NCBI GenBank assembly: GCA_963931925.1
Contig: OZ007570.1
Span: 28,151,974 to 28,215,973, forward strand
DNA: 64,000 bases
Direction of reading: 5' to 3'
Source: Onchidella celtica
Taxonomy: Eukaryota; Mollusca; Gastropoda; Systellommatophora; Onchidiidae
Shown: positions 10,383 through 20,679 of the stretch, one piece after another
How positions within the stretch are numbered: the stretch's first letter is position 1
Layout of the letters: each line of letters opens with the position of its first letter
Notes under the pieces: model-generated
Databases searched by the model: none
Told to the model about the DNA's origin: nothing
What the model saw: the letters and a program-made list of their open reading frames with translations, nothing else
Made by a program: the position numbers and the translations under genes

Positions 10383-13300
10383 CTGTTTGTGAGGGAAACA
10401 AAAATAGTATGTATAGAAAAATTCCTGATGAATTTAATGCGACTAAACACCATAATCTGCTTGCTTCATATTTTCAAACTTTCGAAGAAAAAGTTAGAGA
10501 GAAGATGATAATTATTTCCTTTGTTTAGGATTCGCGTTAATTTGAAATATCATACTATTAATGTTTGTATTGTTTGCCAGGAAAAGTGCTGTTTTACGCG
10601 GAACGGATGTTTCAAACTATATGTAAAGGCATCAAGCTCAGGTGTTGTGATCTTCATAATTATGAAGTACAGAATCATTTGACTTTGCGGTAAAAAAACA
10701 AGATAAAAAAGCAGTAAGGTGAGGGAGGAGCAGGTGAAGTGATACATTTGCCCCAAGTTGTAGTGATGTACAAATGTATAGAATATAAATAATACCAACA
10801 ACAACAACAACTGGGAAATCATTATGTGAGTATTCATGGTTCAGTTCAGACATCTGTTCTATCGAAATAGGCAGAAAAAGACACGAGAACTTTGAGAGGA
10901 TTTGTTTTCTTTTGTTACCTTGTGGGTTTTGTATTAAGTATGTGTATGCGCCCTTGTGTGTATATGTGTATGTATATGTGTATGTGTGTGTATGGGTGAG
11001 GGTGGGGTGGGGGTGTATGTGAAAGAAAAAAAAGCAAAATAACAACAACAACAACAAAAGAGGTGATGAATATAGAGGTTGATGATAATGATGTTAATGG
11101 TGTGATGATAATGACATAAAGGGCTAGTTACAAAAGGAAACTCTTTATTCTGATTCTCCTGAAGACCATTTATCTCATTCATGGACCTCCGTCGGTCATC
11201 AAGGAAGTAGATTATAGAGCACGTCATAAATTCTAAGTCACGGATGAAGACACTGTCCAATGCTACACAAGTGCGTGTTCCAAAGGCTACTTACAATCAT
11301 TTTCAACTGAAATTTACATTTGAGTAGGACAAGTCGAAATTTCCAAAAAGACAAACTAGAATGTCCTTTTTTTCTTTCTCGTTGTTTGGGTTTGTATTTT
11401 TCGTCACATATCCCTCCGCCTTCTTTTTCCCTCAGAGGTGGGTGGAGGGGGGGGGGGCGTACCCAGCCTTTGGGTTTTCTTCCCACTAAATTTGCTGTCA
11501 CAACACTACACAGAAAAGATTAATTTGACCAGCACCATTCACTAACCTGTGTTTCTGACAGATTCAGCTGGGAAGCCAGTTCCATCCTCTCTGGTGTAGA
11601 CAGATAGCGCTGGGATTCGAACCTCTTCTCTAGACCAGTCAGCTGCTGGTCGCTGAACACAGTCCTGGCTTTCCTGCGTCGGCAATGTTTGCTGGGGTTA
11701 TCGTGTTGGAACAGTGGATTGAGGGGGAGATCTGGGCGAACAACGGAAATTGACAAAGTATTTTAAAAAGCACACACAGAAAGTCAGTGGGGTCGCAGCA
11801 GATGTTGGAACAAAGGTAAAATGTAGCAAAAACAACAACAAAGAAAGTAGTACCGGTATGTTGCAAAATCCCGATGGGTTTTCCTGTGTATGGGAACGGG
11901 GACTGCAACGGAAACGTCACAAACTCTTCAAATAGTGAAATAGAAAGGATGTATCCCGTTTCGTTATACATGGAAACATTCGTCCTTTTTACTACACGGT
12001 GGAGTTTTGGCCGTTTCCGTACACACGACAAAGCGGCTGTAGAAACAATAAACAAATGCTACAATAAACCACAAAAAAGTTAGAATTTTTAAATTGTCTT
12101 TTCTTTAATCTCTTTTGCCTGATGAAGGTTTTTCAAAACCGAAAGCTTGTTGTTTGCTTTTCTTACTAATTCTTATGTGGTTTAATGCAGCGTTTCTTTC
12201 TTGTCTCTAACGTGAGGCTGCAACATAGGCTACAACCCTTTCTTCCCTTTGATGTTTGGCATGTTTATTTTTATCTCTGGCGAAAAAAGTGGAGCACTGG
12301 CAGTTCTGACAGTAGCCCGTTTATATCTATGCAGTAGCCTAATATGTTGCCAACAACTTCAGTTTAGAGATTCCACAAACCACGGCTTGATCAACACACA
12401 CGAGAAAATCGTTTCCCAAATCTCACCACGACAGTTTTATTACACAAATGACAGGGCTCACGATGTGAGCGTTTCTTGGTCTTACATGGTCACAGTTGGC
12501 AAATGGGCGTCATCATCATCAGCAACAGCAGGACTATGAAAAGTAAGAATCGCGACAACACCTACAACTTTATAAACCACCTCAAACACCGCCACGTCAT
12601 CATCGAATATTTTAACATGAGAATATAGGGGAAAATATAGGAACAAATATCAGACAAAAGCAGGGGCGAAGCGTGGTCCTCTGCAGAGGGTAATCAGAAT
12701 TTAAGCTAGCAAGATCCTCATAATAGGACGTATCGCTACATCATATGTACATAATTATAAATGCAGCGACTAAACAATGAAACGGCTGCTAGGCATGCAA
12801 AAATCTGAAGGGCGGACTATTCTTGTCAACAGGACAGGAATTCAGCAATTTACAAGCCAAACTAATCTGGAAAACTATTCATTCATACTAACAGACTTAT
12901 AAACGCATATTTTTCACCCATTTAAAAAAATATAATTTGAACAGCACGTTTTCATTGTCATATTCATAGCCAGAGATTTTGTTATTCTAGCATCTCATAA
13001 AGTTTCTCGGAAAGGACCCATTAACATTAAATGGTAGAAAGTGCTTAAATGGCATCTATCTGACACAACAACGTGTAGCGATTTCGGAGAAGTGGCTATC
13101 TGCCGTTGCGGTTTAGGTTCGAGCGACCTATCAAGTGAATTGATGTTCTTAATACGTTCGACTGATTTTGATTACAGTTATATCTAGATCTAGACTATAA
13201 TACATGTAATTATTATTCTTTGATAGCTCTTGCTGTGCGTAGAGTAAATTATTCTTAGATTACCTCAAACAAAAAAAAACAAAAAGATCCACACAAACTC

Positions 13301-16300
13301 TTTCACTCTACTCTTTACCTTTCGATTGGGATGAAAGCGACCGCATAGTGAAAACCCTGCATAAGTACGTAAAATCGGGTCAAACCTTGATTATAAACCT
13401 ATTTTTTTCCCCCGCTATTTTGCTGTCTGCGGCGCCGCTTTGAAGAAAACAGGCTATGCTCAAGCTCGCTTCTGGGTGTAGTCAAGTCTTCTTCGTCTTT
13501 GTTAATCACTGATTTTGGACCAGTTCATATGGTGTAAGTCCCTACAAAGATGCTTTTCGGTGAGGGGTGTTAGACTATAACAACAAACCCAAAATAGCAA
13601 CGTAGAATAGAATGCTGAACTGACTAAATGGACTTGGAGTTGGGCTCGATCTGGAAAGCACAGTAATTCTAGAATTAATATTCGAAGGGTAATCACTGAT
13701 TATTTGATTATGAGGAAGCCTCGCCCCTGGACAAAAGGGAGACAAATATGTGAGTGTGCATGAGAAAACCCACATTAAGTCGTCAACATGAGATTTTGAG
13801 CCCTGTACATATAATGAAAGACAAGACATTTCTGATAAATTGAAGTCAGTGACCCCCCTAAACCAAGATTTTGAGAAAACGGCATTTAATCCTATAAGTG
13901 GCAATAGCTAATTGACCAAGTAATATTGGAGTGATTGATGTTAGGAGACCGTAGTCTAATAACTAAGCCGTTATAGAGATCATAGTGAGTAGTGTTCACT
14001 GCTCATCTACAGTTTACCCTGTAACATGCCACGGTCCCCTAGCAACAGCCAAGTCGGAACTTTTTGGATCTTGTTAGGAGACCGTACTCTAATTACAAAG
14101 CCGTTATAGAGATCATAGTGAGTGGTGTTCACTGCTCGTCTACAGTTTACCCTGTAACATTCCACGGTCCCCTAAACAACAGCCAAGTTGGAAGTTTGTG
14201 TCGGACCCATAATTATTTTCACCTCAAAGCCGTTTTTCTCAAAATCAGCTCTGCCGACTTATTGTGGGTTTTCTCAGGCACACTCACAATTATAAAATTG
14301 AAAAAAGAAACAACAAACAAATAAAAGAAACTGTCGCCCCCCCCCCTTTCCCCCGCGCCCCTCAAAGAAAAAAGACAACTATGAAAGTCAATTAAAAAAT
14401 GATAACGTCTGAATTCCCAACATAGAACGCAGACAAAAGACCAATGGAGTAAGAGACAAAAGAGTGAGAAATATTAAAGATGTCATAAGTAAAGAACAAA
14501 AGAGGGGGGGGGGGGGAACCGAAGGGAGAAAAATAGCTGAAGCGAAGGTGGGGGGAGAAGGAAAGAAAGAATAACATATGAAAAGAAAAGGAAGAAAGAC
14601 AGAACGGCAAATAAAAAGACACTGAGAATAGAGAAAGAAAGAATGGCAGATAAAAAGACAAAGAAAAAAAAGAAAGAAAGAATGGCAGATAAAAAAGACA
14701 AAGAAAAAAAAGAAAGAAAGAATGGCAGATAAAAAGACAAAGAAAAAAAAGAAAGAAAGAAAGAATGGCAGATAAAAAAGACAAAGAAAAAAAAGAAAGA
14801 AAGAAAGAATGGCAGATAAAAAAGACAAAGAAAAAAAAAGAAGGAAAGAATGGCAGATAAAAAAGACAAAGAAAAAAAAGAAAGAAAGAATGGCAGATAA
14901 AAAAGACAAAGAAAAAAAAGAAAGAAAGAATGGCAGATAAAAAAGACAAAGAAAAAAAAGAAAGAAAGAATGGCAGATAAAAAAGACAAAGAAAAAAAAG
15001 AAGGATAGAAGGGCAGATAAAAAGACAAAGAAAAAAAAAGAAAGAAAGAACGGCAGATAAAAAAGACAAAGAAAAAAAAAGAAAGATAGAAGGGCAGATA
15101 AAAAGACGAAAATAAATTTAATAAAGAAAGAAAGAAAGAATGCCAAACAGAAAGTCAAGGGGAGCAAAGAACGAGATAAAAGTAAAGAAGAGAGAAAGAA
15201 AGAAAGAAAGAAAGATTGAACGAAAGAAAGAAAAAAAAGATAGAAAGAAAGAAAGAACTCCATATAGGCAACAAAGAAATAGACTAAAGGCAAGAGGAGA
15301 GAAAGAACAAAGAAAGAAAGAAACAGAAAGAAAGGAAGAAAGAGAGAAAGAAAGAGAGACTCGATATGATTGAAACACACAGATGAAATTTCTCTCTAGA
15401 ATGGCCAAACAGGCATTGAATAATCATTGGTAATCACTGTGAGCTACATGGCAAAATGGATCAGCATGTCTAAACATTCTGTTTTTGTTGCAAAGGTATA
15501 ACCACCAGCGACTGGTGTCGCATGTTTCACACACTTTGTTAAATGACGCCATTGAATATGACGACTACTCAACTCGATCACTGATCTACTCTTAAGAAAA
15601 CCCAAGATCTCTTAACCAAAGTTTTGGAGGGCTTTCTTGTCGTCAATGTGGTATGAAGAGGTAGGCAGGTCTACATACTAAATCTTCTCTCTGTAGAACC
15701 TATGAAGGACACTACTCCATTGGTGACTTCTAAAATGCTCCACTTTACTATACACAACAAGTGTCACTTTGAAGATTCCACTTTATTGCAAGTGACACTT
15801 TGAAGATTCCGCTTAAATGGTGGCTACTGAAAGTGATATGTTGTCTGTGTAACCGGTCAGAGCAAGGCGTTACACCTTTACTGCATTAACAGGTCTGTGC
15901 GAGATGGCCGTACATGCCATGGTAAGTTAGCAGACAAAAGCCCTTTCAGAAGATCTTGGCGTAAACCATAACGACAGTTTACCAGCATGTTCTCACAGCA
16001 TTCAATTACAGAGTAGCTACATCATAATGTCTGTGCAAAATGGTTTTCAGTGTTATTGTAAGTTTATTAGACAAAATCGAGTTCAAAAGGTCTTAATGTT
16101 AAATTTAATGGTGTGATTTTTACCCAACTTTTCTGAATGGGGATCCACTTGAACAAGACTTTGATTTACCTATCTTGGGTACAACTACGAATGATATTGA
16201 GCTTTCTCTTTATTATAGTCCTCCTACTATTATACGGTGACAATTGGACTGGAACATTCGTGGTACAATCATCTTGCAGGCCAGGGACCACCACTTCAAT

Positions 16301-18570
16301 TCTGATGTGAATTATAAACCGTATAAAGAATTCTCTAGACAACACAAAACCAGCAGCTTATTCCTAGAACTTAAGACGCCAATTTTACTGGAGCTTGTGA
16401 TTCACATAGGCCAGTTGGATGTTATTGTTTTTCCTTTGGTGGTCGAGTCTAAGATCATCTAAACACTGCGATATTATTTTCAAATCTTAATAAAGAGCTT
16501 CTGATTCACCCGACGACTTCTACCCGGAATTCTTGTCCAGATCCATTGAACAAAGTTAGCATTACTTTCCAGTTTCAAATCTTCATTTTAAACAAATGCA
16601 GTTACTAATAAGAGCAAACCATAGAGCGGTGTCTTCTGTTGCAGTGAAATGCAAAGCCAACAGGCCGCACTGTACAGTCATTCAAATGTTTCATTCCATA
16701 GTCATGTCTCGACACAGCGACTATTTTACCGAAATGTTTCGGACACAGTCTCAAAATTTTATACTCTGGAGGATATTAAGAAATTCAATTTCTGATACCT
16801 AATACCGCCATCGTCTAAAGTAGATAGAATTGTTTAAAGAAGAGTTTTTAAACATTTAAACCCGAACATCTTCGGGGCATAAATAGTGGCGTTACCAATG
16901 TTGGTGGCCCCTAAAGCAAATAAAAGAAATGGCTCCCTTGGTAGCTCTGTTCTTTAAGATTTTGGCTGAATTCTTCAGAACTCCTCTATCTCCCTATTGT
17001 ACCCACCTCCAAATTTGAGCACGACTGCCCCTTTGTTACGCCACTGAGCACGGGCTATGTAGATGAATCATTTTGTATTTCTGTCTCTCGTACAATGGGT
17101 TGTGCTTGAGGAGGTTATTTTTAAATATTCAGTTTATGTATTAATATATTAAGTTTCATAATGGTGTTGTCACTTAGTCCATTAGCCTGTGTCATTGCTG
17201 ATAATATATTGTGTATACTGACTAACGTCCTAATCTATTACATACAATTATGTAAACAAGAATATTTAAATATATGAACACGTGCTGAGGGTGCCCACAG
17301 AGAGAATGCCGAAAATGAGCAGCGAGACAGTGGGCGCTTTAAGCTTTGAGAATTAATAACTGTGAGCTCAGAGACAACATTTACTGCCGGTAAGTGCCGA
17401 TTGCGTCAAGTCGTATCTTGGAACAGTTTATGGACTAAATCTTACTTGCATAAAAAATTATGCTAAAAGACAGAGAGCAAAGAAAGGAGACAAAATAATG
17501 AGACGGAGATAAGTGAGAAGACGGAAACAGGTGTCACCCGTGGTCAGTTCGAATAATGAGTGGCAATGAATAACATCCCACTGTCGGAGGAGTTTCGTCA
17601 TCTTCAGACACGGACAGTCTATTTACGTAACTCTCGTTATTATGAGTTACAGTATGCACAGAATCTTGCGAGTGAATTACAACTCGCAACATTTTTCATA
17701 CTTGAATACTTATCCTACAGCCAAGACAGGGGCAACCACGGAAAGAATAATTTTCTTTCTTTAATGTCTCTCTTAACTCCGCCTCCCAAAGCAAACAAAT
17801 CTAACAGCCAGTAACCATCGGAAACCTGACCACCAGGATTAACGCCAAATTTGCACAAAGAATGACATCCTTCTTAATAATTATGTAGATTCGATGGTAT
17901 ACGACATTGCACCGACGTCGGTTTGAAGAAGGGAACCGACCCCCACAGTAGTCCGACCAACCCTATAGAAATCCCGCGCGTCGGAATGACGCAGGGGTGT
18001 TGTCTGCGTATAGTAATTATTTGTCACAAACCAAAAGTGTTTGCAGTTTTTGGAGTTCACTGTCACTTTAATGTATTTCATGGTTAATGATGAGTTCCTA
18101 AACCAACCTAACAATTCTTTGTGATACTGCATGGAGAAATCTGATGTAAAGTGAGAAAAAAGAAGGAGAGGTGAGGGGCGGGGGGGGGGGGGGGTCTGCT
18201 TCTTATAAAAAAAAATGTTTAAGACCCTAGGGTAAAACATCATATTAATACATGTACCATAATAAAACAAATGCCATGATGCTAATCCATGACCATGGAT
18301 GAAGAAAAAATCTAATGAGTCAGTATCCAGAGACTCTAATCTGAAAAGATCATTAATTAAAATAATAAGACAGAGGCAACTGAAATTTCTAAGACACATC
18401 TTTCGCCTCAAGAGCCTCAAACATCGAGCAGTCACAGGGAAGATCGAAGTCAGGAAAAGCAGGGGTAGACAGAGAAAAACTTTCACTGAAAGTCTTAATT
18501 CTTGAGGTTGGCTGATGACAGATCCGAGTGGAGAGCCATGATCGCCAATGTCTGATCCAGACAGGGCATC

Positions 18571-18613
<43 letters not shown>

Positions 18614-19035
18614 AATACATTACATAAAAGATCGATGCACGCAAGTGCAACAACCAGAAAAGAAAGGATTTCTCACTTAGGCTACATGTATTATAAGGTA
18701 TCAAAATTGTCTTGAGTCAATATACGTGATAGTTTAAAAAAAAAAAAAGTGACAAACTTACTTCTTGCCGATGGCAATAGAAAGGCTGGATGATCTGGGA
18801 TGCCATTCAAGAAAGAGGCGTGATTTTGTGTGAAAAAGGGCGGCGTCAAGAGCAAAGGACAAGGGCTGGCCAAGCTTGCCGCTGCGTAGGAGGCGTAGTC
18901 CAGGAATGGAGGTCGCGAGATGATTGGTGGAGCAGGCTCGCGGGGGAGGGGCTTAGGTTTACTGACAAGAATATCGTCGATGAAAAAGCGTGTTGTGTGC
19001 CGACGTGTGCCTTCTGGAAATGGGGTCATGGTCAT
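9975..19035 (-). CDS. bsx: Brain-specific homeobox protein (Bsx / bsh), three coding exons
   Basis: A sequence-specific transcription factor that acts in the nucleus; the family (vertebrate BSX, fly bsh) specifies particular brain and hypothalamic-type neurons. Joining 19035-18762, 11731-11547 and 10382-9975 gives 288 residues. Near the N-terminus is the family motif [14 protein letters not shown] (about residues 17-30), matching the conserved Bsx start FFIEDILLxKPKPL. The homeodomain spans about 110-169, with helix 3 [13 protein letters not shown], including Trp48, Phe49, Gln50, Asn51 and Arg53. An acidic, Ser- and His-rich C-terminus follows. The first intron is phase 1 and the second phase 0, placed between homeodomain positions 44 and 45, a common homeobox intron site. 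The start is the first Met; another Met lies two codons on. Confidence is high from the homeodomain, the N-terminal motif and clean splice sites. Confidence 0.95.
10383..11546 (-). other. bsx intron 2
   Basis: An intron of 1164 bases with GT and AG ends. It contains a GT/TATG-rich stretch near 10956-10995, then GGGTGGGG, a poly-A and CAA-repeat patch near 11025-11058 and a G run near 11447-11457. No exon, RNA gene or mobile element was recognised. Confidence 0.85.
11547..11731 (-). CDS. bsx: bsx coding exon 2 (homeodomain, N-terminal two thirds)
   Basis: The acceptor is TTCGCCCAG just before 11731 and the donor GTTAGT at 11546-11541. Two bases complete codon 92 (Asn), followed by [16 protein letters not shown] and the homeodomain up to [15 protein letters not shown] and the [17 protein letters not shown] stretch are the diagnostic Bsx residues. 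Confidence 0.95.
12065..12184 (+). repeat. Imperfect palindrome with hammerhead/Penelope-like core motif
   Basis: TAAACCACA at 12065-12073 pairs with TGTGGTTTA at 12176-12184. In the centre (12119-12144) lies CTGATGA, a hairpin GGTTTTTCAAAACC, then GAAA: the conserved core order of a hammerhead ribozyme (CUGAUGA, stem II, GAAA). One extra A sits between the core and stem II, and convincing stems I and III with a cleavage triplet were not found. Penelope-like retroelements are known to carry hammerhead motifs, so a decayed PLE end is the likeliest source. It lies in bsx intron 1, antisense to the gene. Confidence 0.35.
12185..13748. other. bsx intron 1, part without recognised features
   Basis: AT-rich intronic DNA. 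Near 13080-13125 there is a box-B-like GGTTCGAGCGACC after a GC-richer patch, too weak to call a SINE. A 96-codon open frame at 12249-12539 shows no family resemblance. Confidence 0.4.
13749..14288. mobile_element. MITE-like element with inverted ends and an internal tandem duplication
   Basis: The left end (13749-13784) reads TGTGAGTGTGCATGAGAAAA, then CCCACATTAAGTCGTC. The right end (14253-14288), reverse complemented, reads TGTGAGTGTGCCTGAGAAAA, then CCCACAATAAGTCGGC, giving 36-bp terminal inverted repeats with four or five mismatches. A second inverted pair lies inside (GATTTTGAGAAAACGGC near 13867, its complement near 14229-14246). No transposase frame and no clear target-site duplication are visible. 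A non-autonomous DNA transposon is the best reading; the superfamily is not determined. Confidence 0.6.
13940..14205. repeat. 133-bp tandem duplication inside the inverted-repeat element
   Basis: GTTAGGAGACCGTA at 13940 recurs at 14073, and similarity (AAGCCGTTATAGAGATCATA, TCTACAGTTTACCCTGTAAC, CCACGGTCCCCTA) runs the full 133 bases with about 10% difference. It fills the central part of the element at 13749-14288. Confidence 0.8.
14511..15367. repeat. Purine-rich tract with about 40-bp minisatellite
   Basis: About 860 bases are nearly all A and G on the plus strand. From roughly 14635 to 15105 there is a clear tandem unit of about 40-44 bp, GAATGGCAGATAAAAAAGAC then AAAG, A run and GAAAGAAA, in about eleven copies. 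The rest is GAAA-type microsatellite with a G run near 14506-14516. Long minus-strand frames (up to 330 codons of Phe/Leu/Ser) are shadows. Strand asymmetry of this kind can favour triplex DNA or stalled replication. It sits in bsx intron 1. Confidence 0.9.
15368..18289. other. bsx intron 1, mostly unique sequence
   Basis: No exon was recognised. A small direct duplication, GTGTCACTTTGAAGATTCC / GTGACACTTTGAAGATTCC, lies at about 15761-15812. A stem-forming CCCGAACATCTTCGGGG is near 16861-16877. A C-lacking G run is at 18180-18194. Open frames at 16244-16462 and 17560-17814 have no recognisable domain or splice setting. Confidence 0.4.
18290..18614 (+). mobile_element. RTE-like LINE 3' fragment with GAT tail
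   Basis: The plus strand encodes [20 protein letters not shown], then [20 protein letters not shown], a stop, and in the same region [12 protein letters not shown]-like codons. This is the C-terminal signature common at the ends of RTE-type and related LINE proteins (RQRQLxFLGHI, TGKIEGxRSRGRQR, WRxMIANV). In-frame stops and a frame shift show it is dead. It ends in a GAT trinucleotide run (18571-18614), as expected for a microsatellite-tailed LINE. It lies about 150 bases inside bsx intron 1, in opposite orientation to the gene. Confidence 0.8.
18762..19035 (-). CDS. bsx: bsx coding exon 1
   Basis: It encodes residues 1-91 plus one base of codon 92. The donor is GTAAGT at 18761-18756, after GCAAGAA. 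The Pro/Ala/Leu-rich segment after the N-terminal motif ([22 protein letters not shown]) matches the general make-up of Bsx N-termini, where LDY is also found. The open frame continues into the intron, but that extension is Phe-rich and unlike the family. Confidence 0.9.
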
Positions 19036-19227
19036 CTTGTTGCGATCAATATCACACTCGGTGGTGGCAGTTGGGTAGACAATAGTTCTCTGATACTGAA
19101 ACGACAGAGGAATAAGGAATCAAACAAACAAAATTAGACAGATAACTTGATTGTTAAGATGATATACCCGAGACTGGTTATACTGTGATATAAGTTTGTA
19201 GCCCGGAGGTGTGGTTGCTTTCCACTG
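19036..19227 (-). promoter_or_regulatory. bsx 5' flank / presumed 5' UTR and proximal promoter
   Basis: These 190 bases separate the bsx start codon from the 31-bp minisatellite. No TATA box or other strong core element was found, and the transcription start cannot be placed. A further non-coding 5' exon cannot be excluded. Confidence 0.3.
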
Positions 19228-19600
19228 CCCCTTGCCCACACTACTGACAATCCCATTGTTCTTTGCCCAAACTACTGACGATCCCATTGTTCTTTGCCAA
19301 AACTACTGACAACCCCATTGTTCTTGGCCCAAACTACTGACAACCCCATTGTTCTTGGCCCAAACTACTGACATTGCCATTGTTCTTTGTCCAAACTAAT
19401 GGCAATCCCATTGTTCTTTGCCCAAACTACTGATATTCCCATTGTTCTTTGCCCAAATTCCTGACAATCCCACTGTTCTTTCCCCAAAATATTGACCACC
19501 CCATTTTCTTTCTGCCAAAACTTTTGGCAATCCCATTGTTCCTTGCCCAAACTATTGACAATCACAGTGTCCTTTGTCCAAACTTTTGACAAACTGGCAT
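19228..19600. repeat. 31-bp minisatellite carrying SOX-type motifs, upstream of bsx
   Basis: About twelve tandem units of about 31 bp, consensus CTTTGCCCAAACTACTGACA followed by ATCCCATTGTT. Units diverge most at the distal (higher-coordinate) end. CCATTGTT occurs eight times (starting near 19253, 19284, 19315, 19346, 19377, 19408, 19439 and 19533), seven of them followed by CTT. CCATTGTTCT is close to the known SOX2/SOX3 binding preference (AACAATGG on the other strand). The array begins about 195 bases upstream of the bsx start codon. The minus-strand frame at 19365-19592 is a shadow. That the array is regulatory is inference. Confidence 0.9.
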
Positions 19601-20648
19601 TTCATGGATTTACACGAGAAAACCGCAAAGCACTATTATAGCACTGTGGGGTGAATCTAATTGTTTTATACTCAAACTAGTGTATGTAGGGTGGGAATCA
19701 CATGATATTGTTGATTGTTTTGAAAATTATTCTATTGTCTGGTATTTAGATGCAAATTTATATTGACGTTATTATCGATTTGAGATGTATGAGTAGGGAA
19801 GGGGAGGATGTCTGATAAAACGGCTCATTTGAATTAAATCAGTTAGTAACTAGTTTTCAAGAGAGAGAGAGACAGACAGACACAGAGAGAGAGAGAAAGA
19901 GAGAGAGACACACACAGAGAGGGGGGGGGGGGAGAGGAACTACAGATCTACTGAAGAGAAAACTCAAGCGAAAGTGAAAAAAAACAACAGAGATACCGCT
20001 GTGGTCTTGATAGTTTGAGAGGTGTTATATCCCTGTATCCCTGATTTTAAATGAAACAATGCCCATATAGATGGCCACTACTTCCACTGACCACTGTAAC
20101 ACTGTAAGTGCTGTAGGTACATCATGAAATGCCCAAATGTCCAAGATCTTTTCCACTTATAAATCTGATTCATCAGTTGTGCAATGTATATTTAATTTGA
20201 CTGTTCATGTTAATCTGTTTGAAGATTAAACAAGCGACAGGGTTTTGATGGCTTTAACGACTTTAAGGCAAGGTGTTGTTAACTATTTGCTTGTTTGGGG
20301 TCAAAAGTCAATGCTGAGGTCCTCTAGAAGCAACAACAACAACAACAAAAATCTCATGCATATTTATCTCATCAGCATTCATAGAGCCAACAGCATGTTT
20401 ACCCAAAACCCTTGCGAAGCAGCAATCTGCGTGCCGGCAAACTTTATTTATAACAATCACCGATAAACGAAATGGTAAATTGGACAAAACTGTCTAATAT
20501 CGTTATAGAGTAAACTTAGGCTGGTACAGAGATACTCTGGGGTTTTTATATTTGGGCCGGTACATATCATTAATTTTGTTCACGAAACCTGTAACGTGAA
20601 GATGGAGTAACCCCATCGGTCTCCAGTTAAACTCTTCGCATAATAATG

Positions 20649-20679
<31 letters not shown>

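Noticed and set aside
13080-13130. tRNA-derived SINE head in bsx intron 1
   Set aside because: A box-B-like GGTTCGAGCGACC is present, but box A is unconvincing and there is no second copy.
14388-15380. 330-codon Phe/Leu/Ser-rich open frame on the minus strand
   Set aside because: It is the translation of the purine-rich minisatellite; neighbouring frames are open as well.
17881-18486. 201-codon minus-strand frame with a signal-peptide-like start
   Set aside because: It runs antisense through a LINE fragment and a poly-G tract, and has no domain.
19365-19592. 75-codon frame with repeated GKEQWDCQ
   Set aside because: The 31-bp minisatellite read across frames; the repeats do not keep one frame.
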